From Petrosia ficiformis (taxonomy: Eukaryota; Porifera; Demospongiae; Haplosclerida; Petrosiidae), in contig OX345638.1 of assembly GCA_947044365.1 (NCBI GenBank), positions 4,538,201 through 4,602,200 of the forward strand: a stretch of 64,000 bases of DNA, in the 5' to 3' direction. The notes under the pieces are model-generated. The model saw nothing but the letters and a program-made list of their open reading frames with translations, was not told the DNA's origin and searched no databases. Positions 63,501 to 64,000 of the stretch are shown piece by piece; within the stretch, counting starts at the first letter, position 1; the number at the start of each line of letters is the position of its first letter. A program made the translations under genes and the position numbers.

Positions 63501-63945
63501 GCTGACCTACTACACGGAATGCAGAATCATCGAGAAGAGAAAGGAATTCTCTAGCTCTTTTCTTTCTTGAGACCTCAGCCTCCTCTAAGTATAGGTTGAA
63601 CCTCCTCAACCACAGGGCAAAGTCATCACTTGAGGAGAACTTCGGTGGTGGTCGAACGCTGGCACGAACAACACGCTCAGACATCCCACTTCTGACACCA
63701 GTGTTGCAAAGTTGAGATTAAAACTTATCATCAATTCAATACTGTAACTGCCTTAACTTATATACAGAATGATAGACAATAAATAGAGACAATTATTGTA
63801 AAGGAAAAACAACTAGGGCCATGCAAACAATATATACAGAGCTAACAATGTTCAAGTCTTTGTCTCTGCATTGTAACAATATTAATATTTATTATTATAG
63901 ATGACAGTGAAGATAAATCTAAGGAACCAACCAAAACAGTAAAAG
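24466..63945 (+). CDS. ankyrin-repeat protein gene, 8 exons seen, 3' end outside window
   Basis: Eight exons join in frame: 24466-24510, 29520-29609, 39110-39211, 48873-48971, 57666-57764, 58336-58410, 59014-59074 and 63901-63945. The first six junctions are phase 0, then phase 1. The product starts MASATPLTDQEKWDL, then a helical segment, then ankyrin repeats: a divergent one (SVFWAAKCGNMEYLN), two near-consensus 33-residue units (GQTALHQAAVGGHKDVTELL; GHTALHVAAFFGQEEVLKLL) and a shorter capping unit (GNTALDLANSRNEQKCVHIL). An acidic Ser/Glu/Lys-rich linker follows. Each ankyrin unit is exactly one exon, a known mode of ankyrin expansion. Ankyrin stacks bind partner proteins, and no enzyme domain is visible. 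Introns reach about 10 kb and are loaded with transposons. Additional phase-0 exons could be missed. The next exon must start in phase 1; a SAM exon like that at 601-815 would fit (inference). Confidence 0.82.
26107..26577 (+). mobile_element. Harbinger-like MITE, copy 1 (TTA target duplication)
   Basis: The left end TGGCCCCTAGGGCCATCCCT and the right end finishing TATATACACTTG are shared with copies at 52544-53011 (reverse) and 55481-55889. A subterminal pair (ATCCCTATGATTGCTT near the left end, its reverse complement near the right end) is mutated by one base at the right here. TTA flanks both sides (26104-26106 and 26578-26580). Only this copy has a near-perfect palindrome of about 73 bp at 26259-26331, centred on AAGAGCTCTT and rich in CGCG. 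No transposase is encoded. A 3-bp TWA target duplication is typical of PIF/Harbinger elements. Confidence 0.85.
28955..29241. mobile_element. MITE with AGTGGCGGATCTAG ends
   Basis: AGTGGCGGATCTAG at 28956-28969 is the exact reverse complement of 29227-29240. About 285 bp, no coding capacity. A partial relative lies at about 38890-38990 (GTGGATCCAG and TTATTCATGAGGGTGTGG). The target duplication is unclear. Confidence 0.75.
29520..29609 (+). CDS. ankyrin gene exon 2
   Basis: 90 bases between TTTTATACTATAG and GTAAGT, phase 0 at both ends. It encodes NMSLLDAHGLMNMKQVDDII followed by QKCTDKSYAL, an amphipathic, probably helical segment. It may be a highly divergent first ankyrin unit or an N-terminal cap. 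Confidence 0.75.
31847..32278. mobile_element. inverted-repeat (foldback) element
   Basis: TCACGACCAAGAT.TACTTCTGGTTTAGAAC at about 31974-32004 pairs with its reverse complement at about 32247-32278. The flanking CTAGACCTGGATCAGA.. and CCCAGGTCC on the left have diverged counterparts at 32200-32240. No coding capacity. Outer boundaries are approximate. Confidence 0.5.
33151..33787. mobile_element. non-autonomous DNA transposon, 21-bp TIRs
   Basis: The 21 bases at 33151-33171, starting CTTAGCTCAAACATCAAAGA, are the exact reverse complement of 33767-33787. The 637-bp body is richer in G+C on its right side and has no recognised protein. TATATA sequence flanks both sides, so a TA target is possible but cannot be resolved. 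The foldback at 33801-33914 lies immediately to the right. Confidence 0.7.
33801..33914. mobile_element. foldback MITE with GC-rich core
   Basis: GGTTATATCACG..GTTATATCAGATTTATAAA on the left pairs with the reverse complement on the right. The loop carries CTCGCCCTCAGGCTACGCC and GCCCTCAGGCTCGG, a tandem duplication of GCCCTCAGGCT. It resembles the element at 2041-2149 in layout (long AT stem, CG-rich loop). Confidence 0.65.
34220..34810 (+). pseudogene. pogo-type DDE transposase fragment
   Basis: The translation gives VGNFEEVCEQFLIDIKAIID, then KIPPDLVFN followed by CYETG, then GQITVVVCGTRTGELIPFEV and YQGKTSATIPHVNFP. This matches the DDE catalytic region of pogo/jerky-like transposases, where the usual first catalytic motif is WDETG. 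Here the Asp is replaced by Tyr. There are in-frame stops (for example near 34558), and the N- and C-terminal parts are missing or scrambled. It is the type of catalytic region missing from the element at 36620-38709, but orientation and spacing do not show that the two were once joined. Confidence 0.72.
34830..35600 (-). pseudogene. HIRAN-type protein with C48-protease-like tail, broken copy 1
   Basis: Minus strand from an ATG at 35600 (MEAMVRG, then a stop). An open frame 35543-34923 of 206 residues includes ELQYQRELGNSYDPFSVAVM, HIPRKISFVCSIFLLHGGSI and SAHLALGGLEIPCVLTFNGN, which I read as a HIRAN-like domain (a small domain known from SNF2/HLTF-type proteins and from many uncharacterised sponge and cnidarian proteins). 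After a polar spacer come LNDHHMNYAQSLLKNQFPS and, in a shifted frame, VIHSRGDHWIVVSTI and DYDSVY. The last parts resemble the His region of Ulp1/C48-type cysteine peptidases (inference, moderate). An in-frame stop near 35575 and at least one frameshift near 35000 make it a pseudogene. Copy 2 follows upstream. Confidence 0.6.
35866..36188 (-). pseudogene. HIRAN-type pseudogene, copy 2 (tandem duplicate)
   Basis: It begins with the same MEAMVRGYHIYES at 36188, followed by stops. It repeats the ELGNSHDPFS, SRRYSAHLALGGLEIP and LTFNGNVKLQYVTI blocks of copy 1, then diverges at the duplication joint near 35866. The flanking non-coding DNA (about 35600-35860 against 36190-36617) is duplicated too, so this is a tandem segmental duplication of about 0.6 kb rather than retroposition. 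The protease-like tail is absent from this copy. Confidence 0.65.
36816..37340 (+). CDS. DNA-binding N-terminal part of a pogo-like transposase
   Basis: 174 residues from ATG 36816, at the start of an ORF with a basic N-terminus (MPRGKKRQRLTHTRSKS). Residues about 35-80 form a psq-type helix-turn-helix (WTEEGMKKALEAVETGESGI, GIPKSTLKDRISGRV). Residues about 85-150 form a CENP-B-type second helix-turn-helix (LTPVEEKELAEFVKSC, GYCKTRKDVLNIVESVA, ISDGWWRRFLKRQ). The expected catalytic DDE domain would follow but is missing. The frame instead runs out within 25 residues, near a deletion joint with a frame change at about 37250. It could still produce a DNA-binding protein without cleavage activity, possibly a repressor of related elements (inference). 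Confidence 0.8.
   Translation: MPRGKKRQRLTHTRSKSAPPSISTAVKPRQSTKRKKWTEEGMKKALEAVETGESGINRAALDHGIPKSTLKDRISGRVLHGRKPGPKPYLTPVEEKELAEFVKSCAGLGYCKTRKDVLNIVESVAIEKGVLVRNKISDGWWRRFLKRQMKTMFGGLNYTIHNFYQMRFLMISQY
37232..37882 (+). CDS. C-terminal charged region of the pogo-like element
   Basis: An open frame overlapping the end of the previous one in another frame. It contains DYVWWLKLYHPQFLPDEVL, then a Ser/Thr/Val-rich spacer, then a Lys/Glu/Arg-rich coiled-coil of about 80 residues (EEKEKQKQEQLEEKQRKRRE onward), ending DFDQDIPQAK. Such charged tails are seen after the catalytic domain in pogo-like transposases of sponges and cnidarians. The start at 37232 is unlikely to be real. It is best read as the distal part of one original ORF after a deletion with frameshift. 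Confidence 0.6.
   Translation: MVASFSKKTDEDYVWWLKLYHPQFLPDEVLNDLSVLAHNSSVSPQTPLLICNEEAPLPVTITAASISPAVASSKDVTSVSTTTSGSDSTVSKFLVHPTDNTPVRTIQKPIPRARLLTSAASLAAIEEKEKQKQEQLEEKQRKRREREEKKKQKEQELKRKEEERVKKAKEKARKTKTNSTKKVAQDKKEHFNIREQAQRGKRRKPLDFDQDIPQAK
37897..38058 (+). pseudogene. PHD-like cysteine-rich tail of the pogo-like element
   Basis: In a third frame: CICFCAYDDDVIERTGAEWI, then ACGCGRWLHEDC, then RFCVFCLM and a stop at 38056. The Cys/His spacing (C-x-C..C-x-C..H-x2-C..C-x2-C) resembles a PHD-type zinc finger. It lies 14 bases after the stop of the charged region in another frame, so a small indel has probably separated it from the ORF. Confidence 0.6.
39110..39211 (+). CDS. ankyrin gene exon 3 (divergent ankyrin unit)
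   Basis: 102 bases between TCTTACATGTAG and GTAAGT, phase 0 at both ends. It encodes SVFWAAKCGNMEYLNQTLST, ending WKNPAW. The AAKCGNMEYL core matches the helix-turn-helix of an ankyrin repeat, while the usual TPLH start is altered to TSVFW. Confidence 0.8.
42566..45915 (+). mobile_element. Penelope-like retroelement, degenerate, copy A
   Basis: It is nearly identical (about 95-98% by eye in sampled blocks) to 49199-53039 once the MITE in that copy is removed. Both copies contain the same broken reverse-transcriptase segments, in the same order and with the same frame breaks. The left boundary is near GTATGTGCATTTGTGAG and the right near GAAAATAGAAAACAAAAGA. The shared frame breaks favour duplication of an already dead element over two separate insertions. 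Confidence 0.72.
43960..44987 (+). pseudogene. Penelope-type reverse transcriptase fragments, copy A
   Basis: Segments in order: LTIKPADKNLGTVIMDTDDY (the PADKG motif region of Penelope-like RTs), a region containing RPIISYYKLFSHPNS, then YNYFEIGTFIFQETNRTAIG with VAFSINIANIYM (the GTAMG..ANIYM motif), then MIWTDTNEELQQLL downstream of a degenerate YIDDI motif (here the frame reads YIDYIMMIW). At least three stops or frame changes separate these. The aspartate pair of the catalytic site is lost. An upstream open segment 43508-43702 and the frame beyond it (TVRTLSNRTVTKEELNNLDN) probably belong to the same ORF. Confidence 0.7.
46290..46830 (-). pseudogene. Ty3/gypsy reverse transcriptase remnant
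   Basis: On the minus strand the scattered frames give LGTLKDFPAKI, AIRSNVDA and LVEQNIVEP, then INTHRDLFVYNR, FSKVLVYLDDILIIGAVAKL and finally LYLGYRID. These are consecutive motifs of gypsy-type RT, including an intact YLDD. Multiple stops and frameshifts interrupt them and no LTR was found. It is of a different lineage from the element at 59517-63878. A gag remnant of the same type, also minus strand, lies at 53270-53600. Confidence 0.75.
46970..48265. repeat. duplicated block C, first copy
   Basis: 46970-47722 matches 55430-56617 (minus the MITE at 55481-55889) at roughly 90-93% by eye. A shorter match (ACACATACCCACCCACAATC) recurs near 48240 and 57033. It lacks coding sequence. It provides the empty site for MITE copy 3: TGTATTGTTAATATAGCC is uninterrupted at about 47012. 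Confidence 0.8.
48873..48971 (+). CDS. ankyrin gene exon 4 (one ankyrin unit)
   Basis: 99 bases, exactly 33 codons, phase 0, between TATACTATGTAG and an unusual donor GTTAGT. It encodes NGQTALHQAAVGGHKDVTEL followed by LISKGAEKDTTDN, a near-consensus ankyrin repeat. Confidence 0.9.
50596..51640 (+). pseudogene. Penelope-type reverse transcriptase fragments, copy B
   Basis: It carries the same motif series as copy A (PADKNLGTVIMDTDDYIK; NYFEIGTFIFQETNRTAIG; ANIYMPLPYETF; MIWTDTNEELQ), with the same principal frame breaks and an additional in-frame TAA (GCAGTAA at about 51382). Non-functional. Confidence 0.68.
52544..53011 (-). mobile_element. Harbinger-like MITE, copy 2 (inserted in Penelope copy B)
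   Basis: Reverse-oriented relative of 26107-26577 (shared CATCCCTATGATTGCTT and CCCGTGGG motifs, and ATGGACACCACAAAGCA-type sequence). TAA flanks both sides (52541-52543 and 53012-53014). The uninterrupted site is preserved in Penelope copy A at about 45888-45895 (GGATAAAAACGTG), which gives direct filled/empty-site proof of insertion with a 3-bp TAA duplication. It contains a TA run at about 52942-52965. Confidence 0.88.
53270..53600 (-). pseudogene. Ty3/gypsy gag remnant
   Basis: Minus-strand frames give ESKESLMQ, then (after a stop) IDRLNQFVHATDIADDGKKQ, then KPSEKSYDVVTVMKTLYSPR followed by PLVIIQCYR. This is the pattern of gag capsid in gypsy elements with a VERLEQ..KPSEKSY..LVT..HYSPKPL arrangement. 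It is broken by stops. It is in the same orientation as the RT remnant at 46290-46830 and could derive from the same insertion, before the block was duplicated. 53040-53240 has an additional open minus frame that I do not recognise. Confidence 0.65.
54277..54524. mobile_element. foldback MITE, ~58-bp TIRs
   Basis: TAAAATGGTGTATTATATTG at 54277 pairs with the reverse complement ending at 54524. The stem runs on through GTCATATATTTGGTGATTAC and GTTTCTAACAACT for about 58 bases with only a few mismatches. The loop is about 130 bp. It has no coding capacity. Confidence 0.8.
55091..55139. repeat. 19-bp near-perfect hairpin
   Basis: AGCTATATTTTGTGCACTT pairs with AAGTACACAAAATATAGCT (one mismatch), with an 11-base loop. 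It may be the core of a small MITE or a structural element. No rho-type terminator context applies in an animal genome. Confidence 0.6.
55430..57060. repeat. duplicated block C, second copy
   Basis: Copy of 46970-48265, interrupted by the MITE at 55481-55889. The best match is 55891-56617. The open frame at 56598-56798 straddles the edge and has no recognisable similarity. Confidence 0.78.
55481..55889 (+). mobile_element. Harbinger-like MITE, copy 3 (inserted in block C copy 2)
   Basis: It begins TGGCCCGTAGGGCCATCCCT and ends TATATACACTTG, with TTA on both sides (55478-55480 and 55890-55892). The empty site is intact in block C copy 1 (about 47012). The subterminal pair ATCCCTATGATTGCTT / AAGCAATCATAGGGAT is perfect. 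It is about 60 bp shorter than copy 1, partly because it lacks the internal palindrome. Confidence 0.9.
57666..57764 (+). CDS. ankyrin gene exon 5 (one ankyrin unit)
   Basis: 99 bases, 33 codons, phase 0, between CTCTTTTTCATAG and the donor GTTAGT, the same unusual donor as exon 4. It encodes SGHTALHVAAFFGQEEVLKL followed by LIQIGASVNIKDI, a consensus-like ankyrin repeat. Confidence 0.9.
58336..58410 (+). CDS. ankyrin gene exon 6 (capping ankyrin unit)
   Basis: 75 bases, 25 codons, phase 0, between ATTGTCTTACAG and GTATGT. It encodes SGNTALDLANSRNEQKCVHI followed by LQAAM, an ankyrin repeat shortened at its C-terminal side, as is typical of the last repeat in a stack. Flanking introns are about 570 and 600 bp and have no feature of note. 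Confidence 0.85.
59014..59074 (+). CDS. ankyrin gene exon 7 (linker)
   Basis: 61 bases between CTATTCCTTGCAG and a GTGAAT donor. Enters in phase 0, leaves in phase 1. It encodes SGEPEPLKVKPSENMSVPEQ, a Pro/Glu/Ser-rich, probably unstructured linker. Confidence 0.72.
59517..59695 (-). repeat. 3' LTR of the gypsy element
   Basis: On the plus strand it starts TGTTGCAAAGTTGAG and ends TGCATTGTGTAACA, so the ends are TGTT..AACA. It is 2 bp longer than the other LTR because of GTGTAACA versus GTAACA. It is preceded (on the minus strand) by the polypurine tract at about 59696-59710. Confidence 0.92.
59667..60107 (-). CDS. gypsy integrase C-terminal region (GPY/F) and tail
   Basis: 146 residues of open frame. 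It includes EDLVWVHFPAVPRGRTPKF, then WKGPYRVKKVINDVLYRLQ (the GPY-type domain) and IIHFDRLKPYHPESR, typical of the end of gypsy integrases. A Ser/Pro and Glu-rich tail follows and continues into the LTR, stopping at 59667. The initiator shown by the frame is internal to the polyprotein; a frame change separates it from the core domain upstream. Confidence 0.85.
   Translation of the reverse strand: MLWSSIQQEDLVWVHFPAVPRGRTPKFHCPWKGPYRVKKVINDVLYRLQLVDGPHRNIIIHFDRLKPYHPESRTKEIVSDPKTDSSVPLPATSPAHPSEEEEEEFLIVSPRPDVQIDMENLSLIALPRGRESQREGAVLHNAETKT
60191..60613 (-). pseudogene. gypsy integrase core, second half, damaged
   Basis: The open frame carries MKNMEAKTVAEQLISNFICR, then TAPYHPQSDGLVEQFNRTLL (with the catalytic Glu in VEQFNRT) and TGATPFSLMFGREAKLP. 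The stretch that should hold the second catalytic Asp (HTDQGRNFES) is present only in another frame at about 60495-60530. About 18 residues between it and the KTRTAPYHP motif are missing. A CCGAT duplication near 60593 explains the frame change at the N-terminal side. Confidence 0.85.
60586..60807 (-). pseudogene. gypsy integrase core, first half
   Basis: It carries the two cysteines of the HHCC finger (WCKACKACAARK) and the first catalytic Asp region (PMQRIAMDILGPLPETEQQN, KYILVISDYFTKWTE). It ends at a frameshift caused by the tandem CCGAT. Confidence 0.85.
60800..61105 (-). pseudogene. gypsy integrase N-terminal zinc-binding segment
   Basis: It contains LVLDQGVLFRRWED, LQLLVPCKLIPSILEALHDH and AMAEHLGIAKTLKK, with the two His of the HHCC finger (LHDH, AEHLG). 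The frame is lost at a run of seven or eight A/T bases near 60850, where one extra base shifts it away from the following half. Confidence 0.82.
61086..62528 (-). CDS. gypsy reverse transcriptase and RNase H
   Basis: 480 residues of uninterrupted frame. RT motifs in order: GIIEPSSSPWSAPIVLVKKD, FCVDYRHLN, FSTIDLTSGYWQVEV, PFGLFQFKVMPFSLTNAP and the catalytic LVYLDDIIVYS. RNase H follows with VLDTDVSNAGLGAVLSQ, ATRKELLALVWAVQHFR, VRTDHNSLKRL and GNADALSR, so all four acidic residues are visible. After YSSTIEEHFTRL about nine residues of the usual helix are missing before MAGLKIKPSKC, and the YLGH motif reads YLRY. These changes may impair the enzyme. The first Met is not necessarily a start, since the region is normally part of a polyprotein. 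Confidence 0.93.
   Translation of the reverse strand: MANSILSHTLVFRKLVEEFSDIISLHNSDLGRTGLVKHTINTGDASPSKQPVRRLPFHQRQLVKSMLDDMSSQGIIEPSSSPWSAPIVLVKKDGSQQFCVDYRHLNITKRDAYPLPRIDDTLDALSGAKWFSTIDLTSGYWQVEVNEADQEKTAFCTPFGLFQFKVMPFSLTNAPSTFQSLMELVLRGLHWSTCLVYLDDIIVYSSTIEEHFTRLRMAGLKIKPSKCSLFKKSIKYLRYIISEAGIHTDPAKTDCIRNWPVPETLTELKQFLRLATCRKFVKDFSTVASPLHHHSQKEMSWLWTKECQQAFISLKEYLISAPVLHFPSFDLPFVLDTDVSNAGLGAVLSQNVHGTECVVAYATPVLTKSERSYCATRKELLALVWAVQHFRPYLSGRPFTVRTDHNSLKRLQNFKDAEGQVARWLEKLSEYRMCVQHRPGKRHGNADALSRSKCRQCGHSFKPNKPSVNALTENLEASNI
62467..63004 (-). pseudogene. gypsy zinc knuckle and aspartic protease, frame-broken
   Basis: From 63004: a CCHC zinc knuckle (CWKCGEKGHLRRMC), a Ser/Lys spacer and a retropepsin-type motif (VRMLVDTGFAVIIV, with the catalytic DTG but Phe-Ala in place of the usual Ala-Ser). 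Past about 62780 the protein runs on in frame to 62663. An overlapping frame 62796-62467 carries further pol-like sequence (TITVRVLNPPLEATTVHL). At least one frameshift therefore lies between protease and RT, and another between the capsid frame and the knuckle. Confidence 0.8.
62962..63684 (-). CDS. gypsy gag capsid-like protein
   Basis: 240 residues from ATG 63684, directly beside the primer-binding site. It begins MSERVVRASVRPPPKFSSSD. The region DFALWLRRFNLYLEEAEVS, ..REFLSLLDDSAFRVVGQLGL and YKLQNRRQEMLTDFAGELRY has the pattern of gypsy gag capsids. A C-terminal coiled segment (LRELSKQIAKLSDELACLKQ) follows. The frame ends just before the zinc knuckle, which is in another frame (a frameshift near 63005), so gag and knuckle are not continuous in this copy. 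Confidence 0.9.
   Translation of the reverse strand: MSERVVRASVRPPPKFSSSDDFALWLRRFNLYLEEAEVSRKKRAREFLSLLDDSAFRVVGQLGLIETDDYDVLKQSLEKQFSPQGNELEWQYKLQNRRQEMLTDFAGELRYLVDKAYPKWNPEHRLEVARNQFIQGLESPSVQLILMKEMPKTLDVAVELAQHQCRIEAAQKQLCRPVVAPIKESEEESDVNALQLRELSKQIAKLSDELACLKQQNSFRGYAPRRVWHPFVGNVERRDT
63684..63700 (-). promoter_or_regulatory. gypsy primer-binding site, tRNA-Leu-like
   Basis: Minus strand TGGTGTCAGAAGTGGGA, one base after the 5' LTR. It is complementary to a tRNA 3' end reading CTGACACCA, as in animal tRNA-Leu (established tRNA feature recalled; the exact tRNA is not verified). The gag ATG overlaps its last base. Confidence 0.8.
63702..63878 (-). repeat. 5' LTR of the gypsy element
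   Basis: TGTTGCAAAGTTGAG..TGCATTGTAACA on the plus strand, matching 59517-59695. It ends 22 bp from the ankyrin gene's exon 8. Because the element is antisense, any LTR promoter here would drive transcription leftwards, away from exon 8. Confidence 0.92.
63901..63945 (+). CDS. ankyrin gene exon 8 (acidic linker)
   Basis: 45 bases between TTTATTATTATAG and GTAACT. Phase 1 at both ends. It encodes DSEDKSKEPTKTVK after a split Asp codon. Its charged, low-complexity character and phase resemble exon 9-71 of the SAM gene. Called mainly on splice sites and frame. Confidence 0.6.
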
Positions 63946-64000
63946 GTAACTGCATAGTTATTTATATTTGATTATGTAATTATTTATCCTTGTTATGAGC

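Larger units (their letters stand above)
59517..63878 (-). mobile_element. Ty3/gypsy LTR retrotransposon, nearly full length, defective
   Basis: Two LTRs (59517-59695 and 63702-63878) bracket, on the minus strand, gag, zinc knuckle, protease, reverse transcriptase, RNase H and integrase in the order typical of Ty3/gypsy. A primer-binding site follows the 5' LTR (63684-63700). A purine-rich tract (AAAGAGAGGGAGCAG) precedes the 3' LTR. The LTRs differ by about 4 substitutions and one 2-bp indel in 177 bp, which suggests a fairly recent insertion. The reading frame is broken in several places, so this copy is unlikely to be autonomous. I could not find a matching 4-6 bp target duplication (left AGTAG, right ATATT). 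It lies antisense to the host gene, inside an intron. Confidence 0.93.
59075..63900. other. intron 7 of the ankyrin gene, carrying the gypsy element
   Basis: GTGAAT..TATTATTATAG. Without the insertion the intron would be about 464 bp. The insertion leaves only 22 bp (63879-63900) between the LTR and the exon, so the branch point and any pyrimidine tract must now lie in those bases or in the LTR. 59150-59510 has no feature apart from a short GTG/GGT-rich patch at about 59270-59300. Confidence 0.7.

Overview
The window looks like nuclear DNA of an animal, most likely a sponge (demosponge) or another early-branching metazoan. By eye it is about 30% G+C. It has spliceosomal introns with GT..AG ends, ankyrin and SAM domains split over small exons, and many animal-type mobile elements: hAT, Tc1/mariner, pogo/Tigger, PIF/Harbinger-like, Penelope-like and Ty3/gypsy. 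The species call is inference. Nothing resembles a bacterial, organellar or viral genome, and I saw no tRNA, rRNA or CRISPR.

Host genes are sparse. At the left edge (9-815, +) are the last two exons of a gene ending in a SAM domain. From 24466 to beyond the right edge (+) runs an ankyrin-repeat gene. I can place its ATG and eight coding exons (24466-24510, 29520-29609, 39110-39211, 48873-48971, 57666-57764, 58336-58410, 59014-59074, 63901-63945), joined in frame across introns of about 0.6 to 10 kb. Its last visible exons are acidic phase-1 linkers, like the linker before the left gene's SAM exon. The two genes may therefore be tandem ANK-SAM paralogues. A possible small terminal exon of a third gene lies at 20863-20929.

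The rest is mostly repeats. From 2 to 23 kb: foldback elements, an hAT remnant with an 8-bp target duplication (3398-3982), a 27-bp minisatellite (7172-7975) abutting a Tc1 transposase fragment, a Tigger remnant (9227-9804), two large inverted repeats (arms 10915-11655/13186-13665 and 14424-15200/18487-19245) with nested elements, and hAT-type MITEs at 17103 and 21216. From 24 to 63 kb the mobile elements sit inside introns of the ankyrin gene: three copies of a TTA-targeting MITE, a pogo-type deletion derivative (36620-38709) beside pogo and HIRAN-type pseudogenes, a duplicated block carrying Penelope-like and gypsy remnants (42.6-48.3 and 49.2-57.1 kb), and a gypsy element (59517-63878) whose LTR ends 22 bp before a 3' splice site.

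I found no clearly undescribed multi-gene system. The best leads are the ankyrin gene's architecture, the duplicated intron block with filled and empty insertion sites, the gypsy insertion at the splice acceptor, the pogo derivative that keeps only its DNA-binding half and a zinc-finger tail, and the nested or permuted inverted repeats. No alignment or search was run; identities are by-eye estimates.
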